Assembly: GCA_033675265.1 (NCBI GenBank)
Contig: JAUJYZ010000057.1
Coordinates: 128,501 to 192,500 of the forward strand
DNA length: 64,000 bases
Origin: Actinostola sp. cb2023
Lineage: Eukaryota > Cnidaria > Anthozoa > Actiniaria > Actinostolidae
Direction of reading: 5' to 3'
Positions 45,143 to 63,293 of this stretch are shown piece after piece (the first letter of the stretch is position 1; every line of letters begins with the position of its first letter). The notes beneath the pieces were generated by a model that was given only the letters and a program-made list of their open reading frames with translations, did no database searches and was not told where the DNA came from. The position numbers were made by a program, and so were the translations under genes.

Positions 45143-47159
45143 CTAGTCTACTTCATCATCACCCCAGTTGTCAGAAGGATGGAAACAGCTCCAGCCGTCA
45201 ACATCTTCATAATCATCATCAGAATTCTGGTCACCTCCAAAAGTATTCCAGCCACTGGTTACTTGATTATTATCTGAATTCTGGTCAACTCCAACAGCAT
45301 TCCAGTCACTGGCAGTACCTTGATTATTATCTGGATTCTGGTCAACTCCAACAGTATTGCAGTCACCAGCACCCTGATTATTATCTGGATTCTGGTCAAC
45401 TCCAACAGCATTCCAGTCACTGGCAGTACCTTGATTATTATCTGGATTCTGGTCAACTCCAACAGTACCTTGATTATCATCTGAATGCTGGTCATCATCA
45501 GCAGCAGCAGGATTACCCCAGTCATCAGAGAAATAGTCGGCAATATAGCCGTAAGCTTCATCACCATCGATCCAACCTTCATCCCAATCATCAGGGTGTG
45601 GTTCAAAGTCATCACTTCCTTCATCGTAGAAATCATCATAATCAACAAAATCATCATAACCATCATAGTCATCATCAAAATCATAGTCAAAGTCATCATA
45701 GTAGTCATTGTTCACAGGTTCAACATAATCTGGCACATGCTTCTCATCAGGCAACCTGAAAAACCTCCATACAAACTGAAGCTTTGTTATTCCAAGGTCG
45801 TTCTGAGAGGTGACAACAGCTCCATTGACAAAGGTCATGTATCCATAGCAACCGGGTGGGGTCTCATGCCTGAAGCTCCCACCAGGACCCCCATAGGGCC
45901 CTAGTTTCCTATCTTTGTTGGTGTAGAATGTTAAGTTGTCAATCATCCAACCACTTTGTGAATCAACCTTCACTATTTTCTCATCCAGCTCCAGTGTAAA
46001 TTCCTCTTTCTCGTCACCTTTGTCGCTGCCATGCATGGCTGATGTGCCATTACTGTAATGAACTTTAATCCCTCCAATAACTGGACGTCCATCCCATCTA
46101 CGTATCCAAAACTCCATTCCTGTAACATAATCTTCCTCGATGCAGATCTTCTCTTTGTCATCAAAGGTCTCAACTAAGTTATCAACATGTCCTCCATTTG
46201 CAAGACAGCGGCCTTTCCATAGCTGGTATTCTCCACACTGTCTCCGTCTGGCCCAGACAATACGTGGTTTTTCTGTGGATGATTTCTTTGTTTTCTTGAG
46301 CTTAAGCGCTTTCTCGATTACCTCAAAGCTGTCTTGGTTTTTAAGCACAGAGTTTGACTTCAACGCTCGCAGATTCTGTTTCTTGAACAAGGGAAGATGG
46401 ACACAACTCAGAATCTCTCCATCTTTTAAATTTCTTCCTTGGTTATGATCAAGGTATTCTATTACTTTCTCAAGTAAGTATTCTTCCTGTTTCATCCCAA
46501 GATAAACCATTCCATCTTTCGCAACTATTAATTCGTTATTACTCATCAACTCTTTAAATAGATTCTCATGAAGATTCAAAAATGTCTCATGATCACTCTC
46601 CACACAGTCAACAAAGTTACGAATGCAGTAGTCTTTCAAAGATCGTTTCAAGTTGTCCTGATGGTAATCGTCTGCAACTTGAAGTATTTGAAATATGTTA
46701 TTCTTGGAGGAATACAACTTGAGGTAGTCAGAACAAGATTTCTCTACGAACTCAAAACCTTGCAAAAAATTGGCTCCTGCTAATAGGTCCACAACATTCT
46801 CAGATGTGATTCGAATTTTTCCCGAGTAAGCAAATTCTATCAGGGCTTCTCCAACGTGTCCTTCGAGAACTGGAATCTCGAGTCTTTGCTGCGTTCCATC
46901 GATGAAATTTGAAGAAAACATGGCTTCAAAATATTGCGAAGACGATGCAAGAACAACTTTGTGGGCTTTGATTTCTTTTTTACCAAAACACTAAAGCCAC
47001 ATCGCAGAATTTCTCGTCTTTAAACTGTCTATAAAGACCTTTGAGGACCCCTTCACTGTGTGTTTTGTCTTCTACTGAATGAACTGTGGCATCAACCAAG
47101 GAAACTTGACGATAGACTACCGGCTTAGACTGTTCACTGTCGCCATTACAGGTAGCCAT
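45143..47159 (-). CDS. BTB-BACK protein with jacalin-like lectin domain and acidic repeat tail
   Basis: An intronless frame of ~670 residues, with start MATCNGDSEQ at 47,159. The BTB/POZ domain (about nt 47,060-46,800) shows LYRQFKDEKFCDVALVF and AHKVVLASSSQYFEAMFSS. A BACK domain follows (about 46,760-46,400). In place of kelch repeats there is a jacalin-like beta-prism domain (about 46,200-45,757: GGIKVHYSNG, GWMIDNLTFYTN, GPYGGPGGS, GYMTFVNGAVV, ITKLQFVWRF). A Tyr/Asp-rich acidic region and about five GVDQNPDNNQG repeats form the tail. BTB-BACK proteins usually recruit cullin-3; the lectin domain may select glycosylated or other clients (inference). An extra T in the T4 run at 46,985-46,988 shifts the frame inside the BTB domain, probably a sequencing error or recent lesion. 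It is divergent from the LRR gene. Confidence 0.82.
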
Positions 47160-47916
47160 TGCAGTGAAGAAAGGAGTAAGAAAATGAAAAACAGAAACGA
47201 AATTTGCAAACTGTACTAGAAATGGAAATGTGCACACTTTTGACCCGGAACTTGAGCCCACTTATGGCCAGCGGTTAACACACAGGAAGCCCAAAATCGA
47301 AGCTCGAATCTTAGATCATTTTCGCTATTTATTTTCTTTCTCTTCGTTTCTTTTATCTTTTCTTTTGCTTTTGTTAAGTTTCACTCTTTAGAACTTATCG
47401 TATAAAACGAATCGTAGAACGCTCTTGTAAAAAAAAAATTTCATCAAAAAAGTTTTTAAAATGATGAACTGTTTGAAATTTCAAGAAAAAAAATATCCTA
47501 GAAATCATTAAATGCTTTTCATTCAACGTGAAACGTTCCAAACGACTTTGTTTCTCTCCGTTTCCCAGACACAAATTCTGCAAATATCACCAAATGCGTA
47601 AGCCAGGGCTTTGTTTCGAGTATTTATTTACAACGGTGCCTAGCAACCTGACGTAGGAGGACAACTATTCCTGACCTGAAACAAGAGAGGCGATCATGTG
47701 TTCCATTGTGAAGTTCGAGAATCTTTACATGGCGTAGAATGATACATTGTTTTGTGACTTTATGAACTTGCTGTAGAAGATTTTCTAGTCTCTGAAGTTA
47801 TCTGAGAACTAAGAGAGTTTCGTCAAGGGATTTTGACAAAAATCAGAGAGTACAGAACTCAGAATCGACATTTTGGTTTTGTGAAATCAACAACATGTTC
47901 AGCTGTGTTTTCACAA
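47160..47916. promoter_or_regulatory. shared upstream region between divergent genes
   Basis: 757 bp separating the start codons of the minus-strand BTB gene and the plus-strand LRR gene. No TATA box is obvious. Head-to-head genes this close often share a bidirectional promoter; this is inference from spacing. Confidence 0.4.
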
Positions 47917-50900
47917 ATGCATGATGACGATCAAAGATTCTTCGATGGAAAAGTAAGCTACATTACATGGTATTTCTTTTAGTATTGTATAGCTGCTTAT
48001 CTCTGATGCGTTTCTTTAGCTATAACACCGTGTCTAGTGAAGACACCGCGTCGGTGAATGATGACGATGTTGGCCATTTACCAGTTGTCAGTTTGCAGAT
48101 ACGAGATCGCACTCAAGAAAATGCCTTCGACGAAGACGATTTCTTTCCTGTAAGTCAATTAAACAACTAGTCTATGATACTACAATGTCTCGTATGTCAT
48201 AACTATTCATTGTTTTAAACTGCTTGATGATTAAGATTCGCAGCGAATCCCTCCCTTCCAGCTCTGGCTTCGTCTTGCACCGACATTTTGATTTTGTCAC
48301 CAAATTTCGCGCAATATTTCTGCGAATTCGCGCAAAAATGATAAAGTACATAATAGTTAACACTCAAAATGCACTACAAACTACAAATCATTTTAGATGT
48401 AGTAGTAATGTTGAGACCTATCTAAGTAGATCGCAGACAGCAGTTTTAGTTTTACTGTATTTTGGGAATCGGTCATTTAGCTGCATATCTTTGTAGTCAA
48501 TACAATACTGGACATCATTCGTTTATTATTAAGCTAATTAATTCTTCTTCTTATATTTATCATTTGAAAGGTTTATTTTTTATCATGTTTCTGTTGTTAA
48601 GAGGGAACTTAAGCCCCGAATTTAAGGGTTTCACATGATTTATTTTGGAAGTATAAAAAATATAGGAACATAATTATGATAATTTATTATGTTGCATACA
48701 AACAAACGCTGGAAGCGAAATAGTATTGTTTTTTGGACACTTCAGTTATATCTTTGTAACTCTTATAATAGCATTTGAGTTAGGAATATATTTTAAAGCA
48801 TAATTTATTTTAATTTTGCCTTGATTTTTATTTGAGCAATTTTCTGCTTTTCCGGTTTCCTTTCCATTTTCCCATGCTTCCTGTTCTTATTTTCCATCCT
48901 CCTATTGTGCATTCCATCATTCTTCAATATCTTCCTTCCTATTTAAAATATCTGTAATGACTACAGCCTCTAATAATAATAATCCATAATCTACCTTTCT
49001 CTATATAGTTATCATCATCCAAATATCGATACTGCAAATGGCATGAACTGGATGATGTGGATGTTAAAGGAAATATGCTGAGGTCACCACGTATAAGAAG
49101 AGGTAGGACATTATTCTACCAAACCCTTCACTTTATTAACTCTGATCTAGTCTCCCTCGCAGCCATGCTTAGTGTTGTCATGCAATGCTCTCTCCCCTTA
49201 CAAGAGAGCATTGCGTGATGACACTAAATACGGCTGCGAGGGAGACTATATTAACCCAGGCCCACAGCCAGTATGAGGCGAATTGAAGCAGTTGCCTTGG
49301 TAAATACCACAAAAAAGTCTCTGTCCTCTATGTGCAGCTATATAATTTTTTTGGCTGCATGGCAAAAGTGACTCGGAAGAGATTTTGGTCTGTCTATAAT
49401 TGGCTGTAACCTGTATACATATGTACATGTATTGTATGTACAGCTGTTACAATGTGACAAGGAACACAGCTGTCTACATGTACTTCATGATACCATTTTG
49501 TGATTATTATTGTTAATTCTCTTTCAGCGCCAAAGGGTTACAAGTTGGAAACATTACGTAAAATTGAGTTGGAAGAAGGAATGGGCGATTCTGATGAGGA
49601 GGAAGACAGACGTATGTTACATGTGCCGTTAAGGAAAAACAGGCCAAAACGAACAAATAATTACAGAAATAAGATGGAAAATTGGGAAAATGTTGAGGTA
49701 TAAATGACATTAATTGAAATTATAAATTTAATTTAAATACATGTAAAAATTGGGACAAAATGAGGCCAAACATTTTAACCCAAAAAAAGTCCATAACGCG
49801 AAAACAAGACCCAAAAACTAGGTCCCAACGGCCCAAAATGTAACCCCAAAAAACATTAAATGAAATTATCAACCCCAAAAAAAAGTCCTTGACAAAATTA
49901 TATTCAAAAAAAGTCCACCAGAAAAATGAAAATAAAAAAGTGTATAAGACTTACCTCCCCGTCACTGATACCCCTGATCATATTTTGTTTTCAATTTTGT
50001 TCTTTATAAAAAAAGGTTGAAATATCTGTGTGAGCAAGCTGTGTGCTCTCGTGCATAGTTAATAGAGCATGCAGCAATAACACATCCTAAATGCCAAATT
50101 AGAGCGCATGTTATATCATGGTTATTTTATAAAGATTTGTATACAGGGGCGTAGCCAGGATTTTCCATTGGGGGATTCACACTCCATATCGTTCACCAAA
50201 ACCCCCCTGCCCTCCTCAAACATATAAATTTAAAGAGTAGACTCAGAGGAAGGGGGATCACAGGCACCCTGTGACCTCCCCCGGCCTACGCCCCTGGTAT
50301 ACATGTAATGTGTGATAACATGTACATTTCTATCTGTTTCACTAGTGATACACGGTCTCCTTTCCTACTACCAGAATAATCAGTACAGTGGAACCCCGTT
50401 ATAACGGACAGCGAGGGGACCAGAGAAAGTGTCTGTTATAACAGGGTGTCCGTTATAGCGGGGTCTTTTTAACAGAAAATGTATCACCTAAAACTACCAG
50501 TAGAGTTATACCGGGGTGTCCGTTAGGCGGGGTTCCACTGTATTATAATAATAAATAACTTTTCAGAAATCATTGATTACTAATCCTTTCTTTATTTCTG
50601 TTCAGTCTGTGAATTTATCTTACCAAGACTTGGGCCACCCATTTCAGAAGAAAGAGTTTCTAAGAGTACTACGGAGACTTATCAGATGTGAACAGATTCA
50701 ATTAATAGAAGACTCATTAACAGACTTGAGCAGTGTCACCCTTCCAAGGTACCTGGAATTCACATTCATTCACATTTAGATTAGTCTCCCTTGCAGCTGT
50801 TTTTAGTGTCATCATGCAACGACGACACTAAAAACGGTTGCGTGGGAGACTACATGTATATTTAGATGAAAGCTTTTTCAAAATAAAAATGTGAAAATTG

Positions 50901-53620
50901 AAAATATACAGGTTGAACCTCGAGTTACGACCACTCTCATAAGCGACCACCTCTCGTAAGCGGCCAGTTTTCCAAACTAGCAAAAGTTCAGTTCCAAGTC
51001 AAATCACTATAGTTGGAACCTCTCGTAAGCGACAGCCTCTCATAAGTGACCACAAAGCTTGACATTTTGGGTGGTCGCTTATAGGAAGTTCGACTGTATA
51101 TATTTTAATTTTTATAATTCTGTTTTTAAAATGTTTTCAATATGAAAGGTGATCAATAAAACGTTGAGATCTCCTGCTACATTAATCCAGAAATATATTA
51201 TCATTGGAATCACATGCCTCTCCTCTGGCCCTGACCGGCTAACCTCCTTTGTGAGTGTCCTTCGTCCTACAATGTAGGAGGGACACCTGCAAAGCAGACT
51301 ACCCTAACCCCCTTACACTACCAAATTATTTCCGTATATATATTATTCTTTTAATAAAATTTCCTAAACAGTTAATAAAAGTTCTTCCTCTCTTTGTTGC
51401 AGATGTAAAAAGCTTTTCTTACAAAGGAATTTTATTAGTGACTTAAAGGTAAGTTTTATTGATGGATAAATTTACACCTAGTCATTTGTATTTCAAAATT
51501 TAGTATGTTGATAACAGTTAATCTGAAATGGAGGGTCTGAGACCAGTAGAGGAATAGTGTACATAGTTAGCAATTATTGGACGAGGTTGAGCAAAATATC
51601 GTGATTTCTCGGCGGCGAGCAGAATAATTATTTGCCGATGCCAAAGGCAGAGGCAAATAATTATCTGCGAGCCACTGACAAAATCACGATATTTTGCAAA
51701 GACCGAGTTCAATAATTGTTTTATCATTCACGTTATTTTCTCTCACCTAAAGCAACAACTCTGGAAAAATCGAGCTACCATTGTCGAGGAGAACGAAAAC
51801 ACTTATTCGTAGGAAGTTATCTGCAGTAACGTAGTCGTCTCTCGACCAATGAAAATCCCGGAGAAAATAATGTGAATGATAATGTAAGATATTATTAGGA
51901 AGACGGAGGATTTCATCATTGACATGCAAAACCCATCCTACCTCAAGCTTGGAATCATGCTAAGCTTGCATCATTGGTGTTCAAATGGTTGAACCAGTGA
52001 CGATCTCCACTTGGTCTCAGATTGTCAGTTACATGTATCAACGTGTTTCAAAAAGAATAACCACAAGTTATATCATGTACAGTCATTGTCAAAAAGGTTA
52101 CAAGTCCAGATGAAAAGACTATAATACTACAATAAAGTCACGTGATTCATTATTCAATTTCCTCGCATGGAATTTCAATTTGAGATGCAAAAGTACACAG
52201 CATTGTGAGAAATGAATGTAATGGCACTGGTATCAACTCGCAGTTCCACGTGCAGAAATTGAAAACATAATGAATCACGTGACTTTATTGTACTATTGTA
52301 CACGTAGTCTTTTCATCTGGACAAGAGAATGACTGTATATTAAGCATGCGCACCTTTGAATCAATGTCAAATCTTTTTATTGATCAAATGCAATATTATA
52401 TTTCTTGCAGAAACTTCCAAAGTATCCAATGCTGGAACATTTATCTCTTCAGCAAAATAGCATTGACTCTTTAAGTGGCTTAGAACTGCTGGCACTTAAA
52501 ACACAGATAAAGTCACTAACATTGAAAGGAAATCCTGTTGAACTGATTCCAAACTACAGGCAACAGTAAGCGAATGCTCCTAAATATATTTTATGTTGTC
52601 AAGGCAACATTGTGTTGTGTGAGACCTTAACAGATGCTTCTATATTTTGAACAACCAATAATTTTTAATGGTGACACAATGACGGTGTTACGGACTAGTG
52701 CCTTTTTCATTAAACTATGTATAATGCTGTAATTGGACTTTTCCCTAGAGGCATTTACTATATGCATAAATAGGACGTTCTTTGAGTCCATGTGTGTAAT
52801 GTGTAAGAACGCTCTGAATAAAGAACCTTCCACCACGATTTATGGTATCTGGTTGAGAACACAACAGACAGCAACCAACTCCACCAACCAAAAACAATAT
52901 TTATAATGTTAATGTCAAGTATGGACATATAAGGCAGTACAGTGAAAAATTAGCAACATATTGCATGTTCAGCAGGCTACAGGGGTGTAGGGTGGGGGAC
53001 ACAAGGAGGCAGTTCATCCCCCGTCTCATGCCCCCAAAAATTATAAATTGATTTTAAAACATTTAAGAGATTTATCTCGTCAACTCTCTCCCTATGTTAT
53101 TGGCATGGTGGTGCTTTATACCTGCGAGCAGAGGTTCTTTTCTACCAGGGGTTTCTTTACTCGTCGCTTCCTTCCTGGGCGAGTAGAAAAATCCTCTGCT
53201 TGCAGCTGGGTACATGTAGGTGCCGTGCTTTAAGTAGCCTGATTTTCAGATGGCCCGTGGTCCTCCGCTCTCGCTATCTCCCCGGGCAAAGGACCACGGA
53301 CCATCTGAAAACAGACTAGTCTTCGTGTAGCTGCACAAAAGTCCTGGCTATTGTTTTTTGTCGTTCTATGTATTGTTTTTACATAAAAAACAATAACCAG
53401 GACAATTTGTGCAGCTACATGAAGACCTTGCCACTAGCAGGTTTATGTGAATATTGAAAGAAATATCTCCTTTTAACAAGCGTTCATCTTCTTTTTTTTT
53501 TGCTTCAGAGTATTCAGAATTCTTCCTAATCTTAAACTTCTTGATGGAACCCCAAAGCTAGAGAGCGACGAAGACAATTCCTTAACTGAAATGGTCACCA
53601 AAACATGCATTGTATCATAG
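47917..53620 (+). CDS. leucine-rich repeat protein, 8 exons, ~300 aa
   Basis: Exons: 47,917-47,969 (or ending 47,952), 48,020-48,149, 49,009-49,102, 49,528-49,697, 50,606-50,748, 51,403-51,448, 52,411-52,565 and 53,509-53,620. All later junctions have consensus sites and compatible phases; the first junction (a 50 bp intron) is the least certain. The product is soluble with no signal peptide. The N-terminal half is acidic and basic (GDSDEEEDRR, then KNRPKRTNN). Residues ~150-265 form LRRs (CKKLFLQRNFISDL, LEHLSLQQNSIDSL, IKSLTLKGNPVELI), closed by an LRR cap YRQQVFRILPNLKLLDG in the last exon. LRRs of this type mediate protein-protein contacts in nuclear or ciliary proteins; I cannot name the orthologue. 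Introns carry many MITEs, listed separately. Confidence 0.82.
49148..49248. mobile_element. 101 bp hairpin MITE (TAGTCTCCCTCGCAG family)
   Basis: Nearly perfect inverted repeat TAGTCTCCCTCGCAGCC ... GGCTGCGAGGGAGACTA in LRR intron 3. A shorter relative is at 50,782-50,852. Confidence 0.88.
50386..50540. mobile_element. 155 bp TA-flanked MITE (pogo/mariner-like)
   Basis: Ends CAGTGGAACCCCGTTATAAC and CGGGGTTCCACTG, flanked by TA (50,384 and 50,541), with internal GTCCGTTATA copies. In LRR intron 4. Confidence 0.87.
50782..50852. mobile_element. 71 bp hairpin MITE (TAGTCTCCC family)
   Basis: TAGTCTCCCTTGCAGCTG with inverted partner CGTGGGAGACTA. In LRR intron 5, 33 bp after the exon 5 donor. 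Confidence 0.83.
50909..51096. mobile_element. 188 bp TA-flanked MITE, second 'AAGCGACCACC' copy
   Basis: Same family and orientation as 43,882-44,068, with the shared core AAAAGTTCAGTTCC and CAAATCACTATAGTTGGAAC. In LRR intron 5. Confidence 0.87.
51571..51718. mobile_element. 148 bp foldback MITE
   Basis: CAATTATTGGACGAGG ... CAATAATTG with inverted inner blocks GCAAAATATCGTGATTT and GGCAAATAATTATC. In LRR intron 6. Confidence 0.85.
52079..52336. mobile_element. ~258 bp TA-flanked MITE
   Basis: Ends TACAGTCATTGTC and GAATGACTGTA. The inner inverted block TCCAGATGAAAAGACTA is followed by AATAAAGTCACGTGATTCAT. In LRR intron 6. Tc1/mariner-type ends. Confidence 0.85.
53122..53206. mobile_element. 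85 bp hairpin in LRR intron 7
   Basis: CTGCGAGCAGAGG paired with CCTCTGCTTGCAG, with inner TTTTCTAC and GTAGAAAAA. First of three adjacent hairpins. Confidence 0.7.
53235..53318. mobile_element. 84 bp hairpin MITE in LRR intron 7
   Basis: Ends TAGCCTGATTTTCAGATGG and CCATCTGAAAACAGACTA, with inner CCGTGGTCC and GGACCACGG. Confidence 0.82.
53321..53424. mobile_element. 104 bp hairpin MITE in LRR intron 7
   Basis: CTTCGTGTAGCTGCACAAA paired with TTTGTGCAGCTACATGAAG, with inner TCCTGGCTATTGTTTTTT and its complement. It abuts the previous hairpin almost directly. Confidence 0.85.
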
Positions 53621-54164
53621 CGGAAGGCCATGTTCTAAAATTGTCAATGTGACCTGTGGAAGGCCAACACATATGGATGCAAGCAAGGCAAATGTGTACC
53701 GGTCTCAGTCCTTCTTGGCCAAGACCTGACACAGGAACTCCATCAAGTTGCTGGTGATCAGTTTCTGTAGGTACAGAAGAATAGTATCAACTGCCAAAGA
53801 CAATAAAAGGCATGTTGAGGAAGCATCAAGAGACATGCCATTCAAGGACTGAACATGACTTGAAAAGAGAGAAGGAAATTCAGCTGAAAACGTTCTGCCA
53901 AGCTATAAATACCATCAACTAAAGAACCAATAGATAGTTTAGAGTCTAATAATAATCACTCAAAGAACTTCTGTTAACATTTTTATTACATCAAAAAAAT
54001 ACATTTTTGAGATATTAACACTAACACTAACGTAACACCACTGAATTCTAGAGTTTTTGGTCACAAATAGATTTTGAAGCTGCAGAATAATATTGCAGGC
54101 CTGAAAATGGAAGTAGAAACATCTCCCTGGGATTAATATATTGCTGGTGAAAATTATATTTGTA

Positions 54165-54170
54165 AATAAA
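54165..54170 (+). terminator. candidate polyadenylation signal of the LRR gene
   Basis: AATAAA about 545 nt after the LRR stop codon. A second AATAAA lies ~70 nt further on. Either would end the transcript. Confidence 0.45.
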
Positions 54171-55062
54171 ATGGATTAATTAATTTTTATATCACAATTT
54201 ATATAATCAGCAATTTTGCATATAATAATTGTAAATAAAAGCAAGAATTATAAATAATGCCTTTGTCTTGTTCTTCTATTGTGAATTCAATTTCTTTTGT
54301 TTGAGTTCGAACACCAGTATTTTCCCAGTGTTGTCACGCTACGCTTGTGTGTGGAGCGGGCGTTGCGTGACGATGATGCATTAGGCAATAATTACCACGT
54401 GCGTTCAGCGAATCCATGAGCCGATGGAAAATTCATTTTTTTGACAATATTGAAACGTTCCAAAACGAGAAAATAATACTGTTTTATGCTCCTAGCAGCA
54501 GTGATTCCCATTCTTATCTCACTCCTGGCTTTCGTTTAAAAGCCGTGCTACTCCGAACGACATTAAACGATATTTCATGTCCATAGACATTCCTTTTGTA
54601 ACATGGTTATTTAAAAAACCCTTAGACCGAGACTGATTCACGATGGGTTCAGGCTTCACTCTATTTCTTTATTGTACCAAAAGTATTTGGACCATCATTA
54701 GGGTTCAGAGGTAGGTAGCATGAGGTGTTGCATTCCCCATGTCCCGATGGTATAACTCATGAGGATCATACCGTACCAATCATCATTTTCCTTACTGTGC
54801 CCCGAAGGGCTCAGGTAAGGATCACCCTAACTGATGATAAACAACTCAATGGTCTTGTTTGTATCTATGGTAGTAACTGTGTCTAATCGATGTGGGATAT
54901 TTGCACAATCTCAAATTCGCGTAAAAATTAAAAAATTCTTAGTAATATATGATTGAAAAGAATATTATAGTGAATCAGTTGAATTTGTTGATTATTCTAT
55001 GAGAAAAATGAAAGAAATCGGAAGGATTTCTCTAGTGCGCATGCCCAGTGCAGTGTTTCTTT

Positions 55063-55151
55063 TATTCAAACCAATCTCGTCCCCAGAGCCCACGTTCCTC
55101 TTGGTCAGCACCAGAGGAACGTGGGTTCTGGGGGTGAGATTGTATTCAAAC
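55063..55151. mobile_element. 71 bp hairpin with 9 bp direct repeats
   Basis: Hairpin 55,072-55,142 (CAATCTCGTCCCCAGAG paired with CTGGGGGTGAGATTG, inner AGGAACGTGGG pairing) is flanked by TATTCAAAC at 55,063-55,071 and 55,143-55,151. A 9 bp duplication suggests Mutator-like mobilisation. Confidence 0.82.
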
Positions 55152-55779
55152 AAGAAGCGAGAATTTCAAATAAAAAATTGAAAAATTCAAGATAAAAGGA
55201 AATCATTGTTTAAAATTTCGCTAAAAATGATTATAATTCTTATTTCGTTTCGAATGCTTGCTCATTTTTAAAAGGTTGATATATAATTTTGGGTCCCAAG
55301 TTACATAAGGCAGAAGACAGATTTGTTTCCTCCCTTCAGTTCAGTACATACGTCTTCTGATATTTAATAGATTATTATTATTATATTATTATATTAATAT
55401 AATAATAATAATTTAATACTTATATTATATTTATCATTAGTTCAAGTAGTCAATTGTAAATTACCTACATGTAGTGAGATTTGCAATTGTTTATGTAAAA
55501 AATACATTATCAATTATTAATATTATCCAAGCAAGAAATCCATCACTAAACAAACAATCGCAATGCTTTATTGCCCAGTTATTCCCTCAAGCTGATTACT
55601 TAGTCTATAACCACTGAACTGATCACAGATCACGGCATTCCTGATGATGACTCCTTAGTCGAAAACTCGTTTGAACAAAAAAACTTCTAAAATGCTTTTA
55701 AACTTTAAACCGCTTACTAGCGATTATTGTTATTATATTATTATTTAGAATTTATTAATTCCACACAATTTCTAAGGCA

Positions 55780-56105
55780 CATTCATTCATTCGTTTATTC
55801 AATCGTTCAAATTCATGAATCACTTTCAGTTCTTCGTTCGTTCATTTATTAGTTAATCCATTATATTCATTAGTTATAATTCGAATTCATTCATTCTTTG
55901 GCATTCGTTCGTCCGAGATTCATTCGTTTGTTCGTTCATTCGTTCATTCATTCAATTGTTCATTCATTTGTTCATTCATTCGTTTGTTCGTTCATTTCAT
56001 TCATTCATTCGTTTGTTCGTTCATTCGTTCATTCATTCGTTTGTTCATTCATTCATTCCTTCATTTCGTTCATTCATTCGTTTGTTCGTTCATTCATCTC
56101 TTCAT
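55780..56105. repeat. TTCA/TTCG tetranucleotide microsatellite
   Basis: Irregular TTCATTCATTCGTTTGTTCG runs. The His/Ser/Phe-rich frames over it (55,898-56,140) are repeat artefacts. Confidence 0.9.
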
Positions 56106-56808
56106 CCAGCCTTTATTCAGTAATAAATTTATTTACGTAAACCCGCTCATTCGATTCATTCAACCATTCGTGCATGGCATGATGAGGAAAGGCGAGGACG
56201 CGGAACCAAACGCTGAATTACAAAAACACACAATCGATTTTCTTTCTGACACGTTCACAGTAAATATAACAGGTTAAAGTTCTCAGTAGAATTATCTCTA
56301 CTTGATTGAAAATGAAGGGTAGTATTTGACTACTCAGAAACGAGGTTTCGTATGAGTGGGAACCCTGTGGTACCGTGACACTCAAATGGCTTCCTTCTGA
56401 ACCAATCAAAAAGCGTGCAGATGCATCTCATCCAATCTTTCAATACGGCACGGTACCGTGACACTCAAATGCATGGCTTCCTTTCTGAACCAATCAAAAA
56501 ACGTGCAGATGGCAAGGCGCGGTACGGTAACTTTCCCACTCTTACGAACACGACTTAATCCCGAGCTGATCCCGTGTCCCGTGACCGGTGAATGATTTTC
56601 AAAAATCTCGCGCGCTCTTTCTTCGCCTGTATTCATTATTGGCCACAAGAAGTCCGTCATAAAGCGAAAAACGTCTGCATAGGAAACCCTTTATAATACA
56701 TTTGTTTAACTCCACTTCTACAATACAAAAAAAACGGTGTAAAAATATATAAAGCACACAGATATATGTGAATAATGTGTACAATTACAATTATTAAAGT
56801 AAGCGATT

Positions 56809-62576
<5,768 letters not shown>

Positions 62577-63290
62577 GGCTGAAGCAGCGTACTGTTCTTC
62601 TCAGTGTGTGAGTCGTTACGATGTCTGTGCTGATTTACTGGCCAAAACACTAAACCATGCTTGACCAGATACGTCATAATAGCATAGAACAATGTATACT
62701 TTATTAATAAGCCAATTAAGTGTTACTTTTTGAAGGCCACATGTTGCTAGGATTAGCGTAATTAATCTATTTTCGAAACCTTCATTGAAACTCTAACAAT
62801 TTTTCTCAATTCAGATGTACTGTATTGACTATTTTACTGACCAGTCCGTATTGTTCCTTTAGATGTTGATATTCTGGTCTCGCAATCAGTTGTCTTCGCT
62901 GCCACTATATTGTATTGTTTTCTCTTTGTATATATTCACTGGTAATTTTACAATTTAATTAAAGTTAGTTTACTTGTATGATTGTGTTTGTAGTGGATTG
63001 GCAAACTCTTACTAATAAAATAAAATAAAATCATTTCGGTCGCTTGTAAGTACTAGTCAAACGATCGATCTGTCCGACTGTTGTCATATGTTTTTGCTTG
63101 AAACTAGTACCATTTTGTCGTCTTTGTTATGGTTCAGAAATGGTTCTCACTGCATATATAATTAGCGCTGCACGGCCGAAAATAAGTAAAATAAATAAAA
63201 TACCAACCTGTATTCCTGTTGCCATTGAGGTCGCGGTCGCTACCCATAACTCATTCCCGTGCAGTGCTGATGCGTATGCAGTGAGGAGGA
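62577..63290. promoter_or_regulatory. region upstream of the DOMON gene
   Basis: 5' flank of the minus-strand DOMON gene. AT-rich, with no element or ORF of note. The promoter should lie in the first few hundred bases; no TATA box is clear. Confidence 0.35.
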
Positions 63291-63293
63291 TAT

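Larger units (their letters stand above)
54240..56808. other. intergenic between convergent genes
   Basis: Lies between the 3' ends of the LRR (plus) and DOMON (minus) genes. It holds an AT-rich palindromic stretch at ~55,375-55,412, a 71 bp hairpin (55,072-55,142) and a TTCA/TTCG microsatellite (55,780-56,105). A GACACTCAAATGGCTTCCTT phrase near 56,378 is repeated, interrupted by GCAT, near 56,458. No gene supported. Confidence 0.6.

Noticed and set aside
45079..45904. Plus-strand frames of 226 and 139 codons opposite the BTB gene
   Set aside because: Shadows of the acidic repeat region on the minus strand; His/Gln/Ser-rich with no motif.
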